Assembly: GCF_051245535.1 (NCBI RefSeq)
Contig: NZ_CP195303.1
Span: 868,001 to 932,000, forward strand
DNA length: 64,000 nucleotides
Source of the DNA: Micavibrio aeruginosavorus_D
Lineage (GTDB): Bacteria; Pseudomonadota; Alphaproteobacteria; Micavibrionales; Micavibrionaceae
Direction of reading: 5' to 3'
Positions 7,811 to 15,674 of the stretch are shown in pieces (within the stretch, counting starts at the first letter, position 1; each line of letters opens with the position of its first letter). The notes under the pieces are model-generated. The model was not told the origin of the DNA. It did no database searches and worked only from the letters and a program-made list of their open reading frames with translations. The position numbers and the translations under genes were made by a program.

Positions 7811-8584
7811 TTGACAACGCTCGAGCTGACACGTGTTACTCAGGACAACCCTGTACTTCTCGCCCTTTTTGAGCGGGCTTACCGCCAGATTTTGGCACCC
7901 GCTTTCCCCGATACCAACCAAGCCGAAACGCTGGATAAATTCCTAGCGGGCATGAATGGTGAAATTAAGAACTTCGATGTCGTGGTCAATTTAATTGGCC
8001 AAAACTTACGCGATATCGACAGGGCTGAATTGGCCGGGATCAGTGTGGCCTATTACTATCCTGAACATAACGTCGGCAATCTTGCGTACAATGCAATTGA
8101 TCCGAATATCCGCCAAGGCGGCCTTGGCAAAGCCATGGTCCAATGCCGGATTGAATCCCTGAAAGAAAAAGCGGCAGAACGCGGCAAATCGCTGAGCGCC
8201 GTTTTTCTGGAAGTAAACAACCCGGAACGCGCGCCCCAGGAAACGAACACCATGGACCCGCACAAACGTGTCGCCATTTTTGAAAAATGGGGTGCCCGTA
8301 AAATTGGCGTCGATTACGTCCAGCCGCCGGTCTACGAAGACGGCACGTTCTGCGACTACATGGATCTGTACAGCTATCCGGTCGATGGCCGCTACGCCAG
8401 CCGCAAGGATGTCAACGCCTTCCTGATGGCATCCTACTGCCTCAGCTACGGCACGACCCGCGAACGCCAAATGGCCCTGCGCACCATGTACAACCAATTG
8501 TCCAACTGGCAGCCGGAGCCGCAATTACCGCGTGGCGTTCTGGCCGGATATGAGGCTGGAAAAGCTGAACTGCGCCCGGTCTAA
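7811..8584 (+). CDS. GNAT-like acyltransferase of unknown substrate
   Basis: 257 aa. The centre resembles the acetyl-CoA-binding region of GNAT enzymes: an AGISVAYYYPEHNVGNLAYN strand pair, then DPNIRQGGLGKAMVQ in place of the usual R/QxxGxG/A loop. The C-terminal third (FLMASYCLSYGTTRERQMAL) is specific and unfamiliar. Translation most likely begins at TTG 7811-7813, 9 nt after GGAGG at 7797-7801. The ATG at 7806 just before it is out of frame and meets a stop after two codons. Monocistronic between kdsA and pyrG; it shares a terminator with the convergent pyrG. Substrate not assignable. Confidence 0.7.
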   Translation: MTTLELTRVTQDNPVLLALFERAYRQILAPAFPDTNQAETLDKFLAGMNGEIKNFDVVVNLIGQNLRDIDRAELAGISVAYYYPEHNVGNLAYNAIDPNIRQGGLGKAMVQCRIESLKEKAAERGKSLSAVFLEVNNPERAPQETNTMDPHKRVAIFEKWGARKIGVDYVQPPVYEDGTFCDYMDLYSYPVDGRYASRKDVNAFLMASYCLSYGTTRERQMALRTMYNQLSNWQPEPQLPRGVLAGYEAGKAELRPV

Positions 8585-8606
8585 GCGCTAAAAGAAATCA
8601 AAACGG

Positions 8607-8640
8607 CAAAGCCGGTTGGTGGTCAAACCAACCGGCTTTG
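8607..8640. terminator. Shared two-way terminator of the GNAT-like gene and pyrG
   Basis: 14-bp stem CAAAGCCGGTTGGT / ACCAACCGGCTTTG with a 6-nt loop and TTTT on the plus-strand side; a shorter T stretch lies on the minus side. The pyrG stop codon (8623-8625) lies in the loop, so one arm encodes the last residues of CTP synthase. Confidence 0.85.
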
Positions 8641-10248
8641 TTTTATCGCGGCATCGACGAACGCAACGAATAACGGGTGCGGGTCGAAGGGTTTGGATTT
8701 GAGTTCCGGGTGGAATTGGACGCCGACGAACCATGGGTGGTCCGCATATTCAACGATTTCCGGCAAGCGGCCATCCGGGGACAGGCCGGAGAAGATCAGG
8801 CCCTGCTGTTCCAGACGATCCTTGTACGCCATGTTCACTTCGTACCGGTGGCGGTGGCGTTCGGAGATTTCTGTTGTGCCATAAGCATCGGCAACTTTGC
8901 TGCCTTTTTTCAACATGGCCGGATAGGCGCCCAGACGCATCGTGCCGCCCATATCGTTGGAGGCACTGCGCTGTTCGGTCTGGTTGCCCTTGACCCATTC
9001 GGTCATCAGGCCAACCACGGATTCTTCGCACGGGCCAAATTCGGTGGAGCTGGCTTTTTCAAGGCCCAGCAGATTGCGGGAGGCCTCAATCACGGCCAAT
9101 TGCATGCCGAAGCAAATGCCGAAATACGGCACGGAACGCTCGCGCGCAAAGCGGGCTGCGTTGATCTTGCCCTGCGCGCCGCGCTCGCCAAAACCACCGG
9201 GAACCAGAATGCCGTTGATGTTGTGCAAATGGTCGGCGGGGTTTTCGGCTTCGAAAATCGTCGATTCAATGAACTTCAAATTCACGCGCGCATTGTTGGC
9301 GATACCGCCATGGATCAACGCTTCGTTCAGTGATTTATAGCTGTCGTTCAGGCCGGTATATTTACCGACAACGGCGATATTCACCTCGCCTTCCGGATCC
9401 TTGATCCGGTGGACGATGTTTTTCCAGACGGACAGATCCGGTTCCTGCGTATCCAAACCAAAGAACGACAAAACCTGCGTGTCCAACCCTTCGGCATGAT
9501 AGGTCAGCGGCACTTCGTAGATGGTTTTCACATCCAGCGCCGGAATGACCCGTTCAAACGGGATATTGCAGAACAGGGAAATCTTGCGACGGTCATCGTC
9601 TTCGATATGGCGATCGGCGCGGCAGAGCAGGATGTGCGGGCGTATCCCTGCGCTCATCAGTTCTTTCACCGAATGCTGCGTCGGCTTGGTTTTCAATTCA
9701 CCCGCCGCCGGGATGTAGGGCAACAGGGTCACATGGGTGTACAGCGCACGCGCATCGCCCAGCTCGTTCCCCAATTGGCGGATGGCTTCCAAGAAAGGCA
9801 GGCTTTCAATATCGCCCACCGTCCCGCCGATTTCGCACAGGATAAAATCGGCCGTGCCGTCTTTCTCCATCACGAAAGACTTAATTTCGTTGGTGATGTG
9901 GGGAATAACCTGAATGGTCGCACCCAGATATTCACCCTTGCGTTCCTTTTGCAGGACCTTGGTGTAAATCTGGCCGGTGGTGATGTTGTCGTTCTTCTGC
10001 GCCGGGCGGCCCGTGAAGCGTTCATAGTGGCCCAGATCGAGGTCGGTTTCCGCCCCGTCATCGGTCACGAACACTTCACCGTGCTGGAACGGGCTCATCG
10101 TGCCCGGATCGACGTTCAGGTAGGGATCAAGCTTGATCAGGCGAACCGTGTAACCGCGCGATTGTAACAATGCGCCCAAAGCGGCGGATCCGAGGCCCTT
10201 CCCAAGGGAAGAAACCACGCCGCCGGTAATAAAGATAAATCGTGACAT
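8623..10248 (-). CDS. pyrG: CTP synthase
   Basis: Makes CTP from UTP, ATP and glutamine. 541 aa, normal length. N-terminal amidoligase domain starts MSRFIFITGGVVSSLGKGL (P-loop). C-terminal class I glutamine amidotransferase has the nucleophile Cys in PYFGICFGMQLAVIEASRN, GGTMRLGAYP, and the catalytic His and Glu in GVQFHPELKSKP. The ATG at 10246-10248 is 4 nt after the secG stop, so it is likely translationally coupled to secG. Its last codons form one arm of the terminator hairpin shared with the convergent gene. Confidence 0.98.
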   Translation of the reverse strand: MSRFIFITGGVVSSLGKGLGSAALGALLQSRGYTVRLIKLDPYLNVDPGTMSPFQHGEVFVTDDGAETDLDLGHYERFTGRPAQKNDNITTGQIYTKVLQKERKGEYLGATIQVIPHITNEIKSFVMEKDGTADFILCEIGGTVGDIESLPFLEAIRQLGNELGDARALYTHVTLLPYIPAAGELKTKPTQHSVKELMSAGIRPHILLCRADRHIEDDDRRKISLFCNIPFERVIPALDVKTIYEVPLTYHAEGLDTQVLSFFGLDTQEPDLSVWKNIVHRIKDPEGEVNIAVVGKYTGLNDSYKSLNEALIHGGIANNARVNLKFIESTIFEAENPADHLHNINGILVPGGFGERGAQGKINAARFARERSVPYFGICFGMQLAVIEASRNLLGLEKASSTEFGPCEESVVGLMTEWVKGNQTEQRSASNDMGGTMRLGAYPAMLKKGSKVADAYGTTEISERHRHRYEVNMAYKDRLEQQGLIFSGLSPDGRLPEIVEYADHPWFVGVQFHPELKSKPFDPHPLFVAFVDAAIKQSRLV

Positions 10249-10252
10249 TTTT

Positions 10253-10627
10253 CTATTGAGCGACCGGAACAGAGGGTTCAGCAGGAGGAGTATCTTTGTC
10301 GTCTTTCTTATCCGCCTTTTCGTCCGCGCCAGCCTCAGCCGGTGCCGTTACCGCGGTCGGTTCATCCAGACGGTCGAGAATGCTGCCCTTGCTGGTCGAC
10401 GCATTGGCCAGAACACCCAGCAACAAGCTGGTCGCAAAGAAACATCCGGCACAGATCGCCGTCGCACGGCTCAGCGCGTTGGCTGTTGCACCCGGGCTGG
10501 CCAATCCGCCAATACCACCACCGCCGCCACCAATGCCCAGACCGCCCCCTTCGGAACGCTGGATCAACACCAGGCCAATAATGGCCAGGGCAAGGATAAG
10601 GTGAATGACAAGAACGACCTGAATCAT
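10253..10627 (-). CDS. secG: Preprotein translocase subunit SecG
   Basis: Accessory membrane subunit of the SecYEG protein-export channel. 124 aa. The first membrane helix is at about 3-22 (VVLVIHLILALAIIGLVLIQ), then the conserved Gly-rich loop (RSEGGGLGIGGGGGGIGGLA), a second helix at about 57-73 (CAGCFFATSLLLGVLA) and an Ala/Asp/Lys-rich tail, longer than in E. coli and common in alphaproteobacteria. Lies between tpiA and pyrG on the same strand. Confidence 0.93.
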   Translation of the reverse strand: MIQVVLVIHLILALAIIGLVLIQRSEGGGLGIGGGGGGIGGLASPGATANALSRATAICAGCFFATSLLLGVLANASTSKGSILDRLDEPTAVTAPAEAGADEKADKKDDKDTPPAEPSVPVAQ

Positions 10628-10681
10628 TGGTTTTCCCGTTAAGAGAATGAATCTGTTACTTCTACCCCGGCGTTTTACGCT

Positions 10682-11449
10682 TTATTGCACCGCTTTGGCA
10701 ATAGCAAGATATTGGTCGGCCTTTAAACTGGCTCCGCCGATCAAGGCCCCGTCCACATCCTGAATGGCCAGCAATTCTGCCGCATTATCCGGCTTTACGG
10801 ACCCGCCATACAGAATACGCACCCCGGCCCCATCGGTCATTTTCTCCACCAAAATCCCGCGGATAAAGGCGTGCATATCCGCCACATCCGCCGGGGTCGC
10901 CGTTTTGCCCGTGCCAATGGCCCAGACCGGTTCATAGGCAATAACCGTATTCGATGCCGTTGCCCCAGCCGGAATTGATCCACCAAGCTGTTGTTTTACA
11001 ATCTCTTTTTCTTGGCCTGCCACACGCTGCGCCTCGGTTTCACCGACGCAGATAATGGTCATCAACCCGGCTTGATGCGCCTGAACCGCCTTGGCGGCCA
11101 CGGTTTGATCCCCCTCGGCATGGTGCTGGCGGCGTTCGGAATGGCCCAGAATAACCGCAGAACACCCCGCATCTTTCAGCATCGGCGCGGCAATATCCCC
11201 GGTGAATGCCCCGGTGTCATGGGTCGAGCAATCCTGACCGCCCACACGCAACGCGCCGCGATTATGGTCAATCACCGCCCGCACAGCCGGAATATGAATA
11301 AAGGTGGGGCAAACCAGAAAATCGCACCGATCCAGCAAACTGGCATCTTTTTCTACGCCATCAATCACGGCTTCGGCCAATTGCCGCACGCTGACCAGCG
11401 TTCCGTGCATCTTCCAGTTTCCAGCAATCAGCTTTTTCTTCGTCGTCAT
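10682..11449 (-). CDS. tpiA: Triosephosphate isomerase
   Basis: Interconverts dihydroxyacetone phosphate and glyceraldehyde 3-phosphate. 255 aa, standard length. Signatures: GNWKMHGT near the N-terminus (catalytic Lys), VILGHSERRQHH (catalytic His), AYEPVWAIGTGKTATP (catalytic Glu and loop 6) and ILYGGSVKPDNAAELLAI (phosphate binding). The ATG at 11447-11449 faces the divergent ppiD-like gene. First of tpiA-secG-pyrG. Confidence 0.98.
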   Translation of the reverse strand: MTTKKKLIAGNWKMHGTLVSVRQLAEAVIDGVEKDASLLDRCDFLVCPTFIHIPAVRAVIDHNRGALRVGGQDCSTHDTGAFTGDIAAPMLKDAGCSAVILGHSERRQHHAEGDQTVAAKAVQAHQAGLMTIICVGETEAQRVAGQEKEIVKQQLGGSIPAGATASNTVIAYEPVWAIGTGKTATPADVADMHAFIRGILVEKMTDGAGVRILYGGSVKPDNAAELLAIQDVDGALIGGASLKADQYLAIAKAVQ

Positions 11450-11554
11450 GGCATCGCCTCATTAACAAAATCGGTTGGATAGAATACAGACAAGCCAGCC
11501 CGAAAAAAAGCCGCCTAAAAGTATTTTTTCATAAGGCTGTAATACGGCAAACGG

Positions 11555-11583
11555 TTGCACAAAGACCGCTTCGTTTCTATAGT
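11555..11583 (+). promoter_or_regulatory. Putative promoter of the PpiD-like gene
   Basis: TTGCAC (11555-11560), 17 nt, TATAGT (11578-11583), 43 bp before the chosen ATG. Good sigma-70-type match by eye. It places the transcription start after the upstream in-frame codons, which supports the downstream start. Confidence 0.55.
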
Positions 11584-11626
11584 TCCCGCCAGATTCTTTA
11601 AAACTCACGAAGGGTTACACACCATC

Positions 11627-13549
11627 ATGATGCGGTCCATGCGCGAAGGCGTTCATTCCAAGATCATCAAAATTGTTCTGTTCGGCTTGCTCACCATGGC
11701 CGTGTTCGGATTGGTCCTGATGGATGTTGGCGGATTTTTCCGTGGCGGTGTCGGCAACACCAACGTTGCCACCGTCGCCGGATCATCCATTTCCAGCACG
11801 GAATTTCAACGCCATGTGCAGCGTGTCCTGTCCAACCAAGGCATCACACCCGCCGACGCTTACAGTTTTGGCTATATCGAACAAATCTTGAATAATGAAA
11901 TCGCCCGCACCGTCATTTCAAACGCAACGGTTGATCAGGGTATTTTGGTTGGTGACGATGCCGTTGCCAAACAAATCAACACCATGATTGCCCCGCTGCT
12001 GCAAAGCAATCCGGAGGCCTCAAAGAAAGATGTCCTGCAACGTGTATTGATGAACCAAGGCATTTCCGAAACGGAATTCGTCAACGCCATCCGTCACGAA
12101 ATCGCCAACAGCACGCTGCAATCCGCCATTCAAGCGGGCGGCACGCTGGTGACACGTGATGAACTGGTGGCCTTGTACCAATTGCGTAATGAAAGCCGCA
12201 GCCTTGATGGCATCATCCTGAAAAATTCGGATATGACGGACATCAAACCCGCTGACGAAGCCGTTCTGACCGTATTTTACGATGCCGCCCGCGCCCGCTA
12301 TGCGAAACCGGAAACCCGCACCATGACCATCGCGGTCCTGAGCGAAAAACAGGTGCGCGATGCGATGGATATTTCCGATGAAGAATTGCGCACGGAATAT
12401 GACCGCAACATTGCCCAATACCGCACGGCGGAAAAACGCGTCCTGCAACAGGCCGTTCTGACCGATCAAGCGGATGCCGAGGCCGTGAAAGCCAAGATGG
12501 ATGCCGGGGCCACGTTGAAAGACGCCGTAAAATCGCACACGGGTAAAACCGACGCCTATCTGGGCGAAAGCGAATTTGAACGCGCCGGATTGATCGAAAA
12601 CATCGCGAATGGGGCGTTTGATGCCAAAATCGGCGATGTCGTCGGCCCGCTTCAAACTCCGCTTGGCTGGCACATTCTGGTCCTGACCAAAATCAATGCG
12701 CCCGATACAACGCCGTTTGAAAAGGTCAAAGCCGATCTGAAGAAAGAAATGCTGCAGATCCGCCTGTCCGATGAAATTCTGGCCACCGCCAACCAGATTG
12801 ATGACCGTCTGGCCGCTGGTGAATCACTGGACGACATTGTGAAATCAATGAATCTGGACGTGACCAAAATTGGTGCCGTTCATAACGATGGCTCCACGCC
12901 GGACAAAAAAGACGGCATGACTGCGTTTGATAAAGATCGCGGTGCCATCCTCGAAACCGCATTCAGTGTTGAATCCGGCGAAACCGCCCCGGTCATGGAA
13001 ATTTCCGGCGGACGTTTTGCGGCTGTGCGTGTGGATAGCGTAACGCCCCTCGCCTACACCCCGTATGAAGAGGTGAAAGACGAAATCGCCAAAGGCTGGA
13101 TGGATGACCAACGCGCCACCGCCAACCGCGACCGCGCCCAGAAACTGCAACAAGCTGTGGCCGGTGGTGAAAAGACGCTGGCGCAAGCGGCCAAGGAACT
13201 GGGCCTGAGCGTTCAGACCTACAATGGCATCAAAGCCGGCGCAGAACCGAAAGCCCCGATGAACACCGCCACGCTGGCCGCTGTATTCGATGGCGTTCAG
13301 GGCGAAAGCCTGATGGCACCGGTCGATGGCGGGTTCATGGTTGGGACCATCACCGCCATCAATATCCCGGCAGCTGATAAAATCAGCGACCAGGATCTGC
13401 GCCCGATTTCGGATTCCATCACCCGCACCGCCGGAAATGAATTTATGGCCGTGTATGTGAGCCATCTGGAAGATAAATACGGCGTCAAAATCAACCGCCG
13501 GATGCTGGACCTGATGTTCGGCCCGGAAAGCGGAACAGTGGCGCAGTAA
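11627..13549 (+). CDS. ppiD: PpiD-like periplasmic peptidyl-prolyl isomerase/chaperone (SurA N-terminal family)
   Basis: About 640 aa, membrane-anchored helper for folding exported proteins. The start MMRSMREGVHSKIIKIVLFG leads into one membrane anchor (about 15-37). A SurA-type N-terminal chaperone domain follows (SISSTEFQRHVQRVLSNQGI, EQILNNEIARTVI). A parvulin-type rotamase region lies in the middle (AGLIENIANGAFDAKIGDVV, LGWHILVLTKI), and a second chaperone-like segment follows. The ATG at 11627 follows AAGGG and lies after the predicted promoter; the frame extends upstream to 11555 without support. Monocistronic with a terminator. The activity of the rotamase domain cannot be judged from sequence. 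Confidence 0.85.
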   Translation: MMRSMREGVHSKIIKIVLFGLLTMAVFGLVLMDVGGFFRGGVGNTNVATVAGSSISSTEFQRHVQRVLSNQGITPADAYSFGYIEQILNNEIARTVISNATVDQGILVGDDAVAKQINTMIAPLLQSNPEASKKDVLQRVLMNQGISETEFVNAIRHEIANSTLQSAIQAGGTLVTRDELVALYQLRNESRSLDGIILKNSDMTDIKPADEAVLTVFYDAARARYAKPETRTMTIAVLSEKQVRDAMDISDEELRTEYDRNIAQYRTAEKRVLQQAVLTDQADAEAVKAKMDAGATLKDAVKSHTGKTDAYLGESEFERAGLIENIANGAFDAKIGDVVGPLQTPLGWHILVLTKINAPDTTPFEKVKADLKKEMLQIRLSDEILATANQIDDRLAAGESLDDIVKSMNLDVTKIGAVHNDGSTPDKKDGMTAFDKDRGAILETAFSVESGETAPVMEISGGRFAAVRVDSVTPLAYTPYEEVKDEIAKGWMDDQRATANRDRAQKLQQAVAGGEKTLAQAAKELGLSVQTYNGIKAGAEPKAPMNTATLAAVFDGVQGESLMAPVDGGFMVGTITAINIPAADKISDQDLRPISDSITRTAGNEFMAVYVSHLEDKYGVKINRRMLDLMFGPESGTVAQ

Positions 13550-13560
13550 GCCAACCAAAT

Positions 13561-13590
13561 AAAAACCCCCGGATCGCTCCGGGGTTTTTT
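13561..13590. terminator. Two-way terminator between ppiD and the YibQ-like gene
   Basis: AAAAACCCC, C bulge, GGA / TCC GGGGTTTTTT hairpin, with T-runs on both strands. Serves the convergent genes on each side. Confidence 0.85.
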
Positions 13591-13595
13591 ATGGA

Positions 13596-14594
13596 CTATC
13601 TCACCACCTGTGACGCTGGCACCAGTTCGATGCCTTTGTCCTTGAGCGTCGGCAACCACGCCCGCAGGCCTTCAATCGTCACATCCTTCGGATGACCGAT
13701 GGCAATGGCCAGACCGTCTTTCAGCGCTTTACGTTCCACCTGTGCCAGAGATTTAGAAACGAAATCCGCCGTGTTTTCGTGATCCAGAAACACGTCGCGG
13801 CCCGCGTGCGGCACACCCGCTTCGCGTGCCATATCGCCCGCCACTGAATTTTGAATCGTGCGGCTGTCGATGAAATAAAGATTGCGGGATTTGAGTTCGT
13901 TCATCACGCGGGCCATGGCCGCTTTATCCTGCGTCAATTTGCTGCCCATGTGGTTGTTGATGCCGACATAGCCATCGAAAGCACTCAGATCATCCTGCAA
14001 AACCTGATCAAAGGCGGCAATATCCTGCCCGACGCGCAAAACCTCCGGGCCCGGATCTTTGGTCTGGCTCATCGGCTCCATCGGCACATGCACCATCAAC
14101 TCATGTCCGGCGTCCTTCGCTTTGGCCGTTTGCGCCTTGATGTTGCTGGCATACGGCAGATAGGCCAGCGTCAACCCCGCAGGCAGATCGACAACGGCGG
14201 CGGATCGTTTTACGTCCACGCCCATATCATCAATGATGATCACGACGCGCGGGTTGGTGGCGGCTTTGTGTACAGGGGCGGCCAGTAATTCATCCACCAC
14301 ATCATCAACCGTTTCGGGTTCTTCAGGCAGGATAATCTCTTCATCGACAACTGTCGGATCAACCGTCTGCAACGGCTCGGTTGACAGCGGCAATGACGGC
14401 GCAAAATCTGGCGCTGGCGGCAGATCGTTTTCAACCGCAACAATCGCCTCGGTCACATCGTGCGATGGAACGGGTGCATAATCGCGTTTGACCACCAGTT
14501 GATCCAGCACGATCACCAGGGCAACGACAGCAAGAATAATGGAAGCCGCGCGCAGCGGCGTCAGGACTTTGAAGATTTTCATGGCGCGCACCAT
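13596..14594 (-). CDS. Divergent polysaccharide deacetylase family protein (YibQ/DUF610)
   Basis: 332 aa. One N-terminal membrane or signal-anchor segment (about 13-31, LRAASIILAVVALVIVLDQL), then an acidic Pro-rich linker. The C-terminal deacetylase-like TIM-barrel domain begins RVVIIIDDMGVDVKRSAAV and shows HELMVHVPMEPM, NNHMGSKLT, FIDSRTI and AIGHP, all features of the divergent polysaccharide deacetylases. Likely periplasmic and acting on envelope glycans, but the substrate is unknown. MVRAM at 14594 has AGGGGG upstream; MKIF at 14582 is an alternative start. Divergent from lexA. Confidence 0.8.
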   Translation of the reverse strand: MVRAMKIFKVLTPLRAASIILAVVALVIVLDQLVVKRDYAPVPSHDVTEAIVAVENDLPPAPDFAPSLPLSTEPLQTVDPTVVDEEIILPEEPETVDDVVDELLAAPVHKAATNPRVVIIIDDMGVDVKRSAAVVDLPAGLTLAYLPYASNIKAQTAKAKDAGHELMVHVPMEPMSQTKDPGPEVLRVGQDIAAFDQVLQDDLSAFDGYVGINNHMGSKLTQDKAAMARVMNELKSRNLYFIDSRTIQNSVAGDMAREAGVPHAGRDVFLDHENTADFVSKSLAQVERKALKDGLAIAIGHPKDVTIEGLRAWLPTLKDKGIELVPASQVVR

Positions 14595-14706
14595 ACCGCA
14601 TTCGCCCCCTGTGGAAAAGTCACTGGACGAAACGGGAAAAAAACGGCAATATCCGCCGCCTCACCCCGGGGAAATCCCACCAAATCAGAACATTCGCAGT
14701 CATTCC

Positions 14707-14735
14707 TTGACACAAACCATGAACTAAACTAGAAC
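14707..14735 (+). promoter_or_regulatory. lexA promoter with overlapping LexA (SOS) box
   Basis: TTGACA (14707-14712), 17 nt, TAGAAC (14730-14735). A perfect alphaproteobacterial LexA box, GAAC-N7-GAAC (GAACTAAACTAGAAC), lies at 14721-14735 and covers the spacer end and the -10. LexA bound here would block its own promoter, the usual negative feedback. Confidence 0.85.
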
Positions 14736-14844
14736 AAAAAGGGTATGCAGAATCACAATTCCGCATGCCAAACCCGGCAAAAATGACGGGTTTGCATCAA
14801 AAAAGCCCCAAAACGCGGGCAAAACAAAGGGAATACAACGCCAA

Positions 14845-15549
14845 ATGCTGACCAGAAAACAACGTGACCTTCTTGTTCTCATTCACGAACGGATGCAGAC
14901 GGGCGAAGTGGCCCCCTCGTTTGATGAGATGAAGGATGCGCTGGGCCTGAAATCCAAATCGGGCGTCCACCGTTTGATCAGCGCGCTGGTTGAGCGCGGC
15001 TATCTGGAACGCCTGCCCCACCGCGCCCGCGCGTTGGAAGTGAAAAAATTACCGGAAGGGTACAAACCCGATGGCGCGGATTCATCCGCCGCCGCGGCCC
15101 AGACCCGCGCCATTGCCAGCGTGTACGAAGATGCCCGCATGGCGGCCCCGGCCCCCGCGAACAATTTCGCACAAATTCCTCTGCACGGTAAAATCGCCGC
15201 GGGTACACCGATTGAGGCCATTCGTGACGAAGAAACATTGATCGACGTACCACCGCAAATGCTGGGGTCCGGCGAACATTACGCCCTGCGCGTTGATGGG
15301 GATTCCATGATCAAGGCGGGGATCAACGACCACGACATCGTGATCATCCGCAACACCACCATCGCCGAAAACGGCACGATTGTTGTTGCGTTGATCGATG
15401 ACAGCGAAGTGACCCTGAAACGCTTCCGCAAGTCCGGGAACAAGATCATTCTGGAACCGGAAAACGACGATTACGAACCCCGTGTTCTGGAGCCGGAGCG
15501 CGTGAAGATTCAGGGGCGGTTGGTTAGTTTGTACCGCACGTACCACTAA
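14845..15549 (+). CDS. lexA: LexA SOS-response repressor
   Basis: Dimeric DNA-binding repressor that cleaves itself when stimulated by RecA filaments, turning on DNA repair. 234 aa. The N-terminal winged helix starts MLTRKQRDLLVLIHERMQTG, with the recognition region KSKSGVHRLISALVERGYL. Cleavage site Ala119-Gly120 (KIAAGTPIEA). Catalytic Ser154 (DGDSMIKAG) and Lys192 (SEVTLKRF) are present, so self-cleavage should work. The linker is Ala/Pro-rich, as in alphaproteobacteria. The SOS box in its promoter shows autoregulation. Monocistronic, followed by an inverted repeat and convergent comEC. Confidence 0.97.
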   Translation: MLTRKQRDLLVLIHERMQTGEVAPSFDEMKDALGLKSKSGVHRLISALVERGYLERLPHRARALEVKKLPEGYKPDGADSSAAAAQTRAIASVYEDARMAAPAPANNFAQIPLHGKIAAGTPIEAIRDEETLIDVPPQMLGSGEHYALRVDGDSMIKAGINDHDIVIIRNTTIAENGTIVVALIDDSEVTLKRFRKSGNKIILEPENDDYEPRVLEPERVKIQGRLVSLYRTYH

Positions 15550-15577
15550 AAAATTCCAGTTTTTCACCAATAAGCAC

Positions 15578-15645
15578 GTCACCCCGGCGAAAGCCGGGGT
15601 CTTCGTCCATTATGGCTGGAAGATCCCGGCCTGCGCCGGGATGAC
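15578..15645. repeat. Long inverted repeat, GGTCTTC-core type (lexA-comEC)
   Basis: Left arm GTCACCCCGGCGAAAGCC, right arm GGCCTGCGCCGGGATGAC, core GGTCTTCGTCCATTATGG. It lies between convergent lexA and comEC and may end both transcripts. Its core is nearly identical to the copy at 38471. Confidence 0.85.
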
Positions 15646-15674
15646 GGCCTTGGGGTTTTTACGAATTGAGGCTT

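Noticed and set aside
7549..7872. Plus-strand frame from 7549 (possible ATG 7648) ahead of the GNAT-like gene
   Set aside because: No ribosome site, A-rich low-complexity start, and it runs into the GNAT-like gene in another frame.
14769..14794. CAAACCCG/CGGGTTTG hairpin in the lexA leader as a terminator
   Set aside because: No T-run follows and the stem is short; left as possible leader structure.
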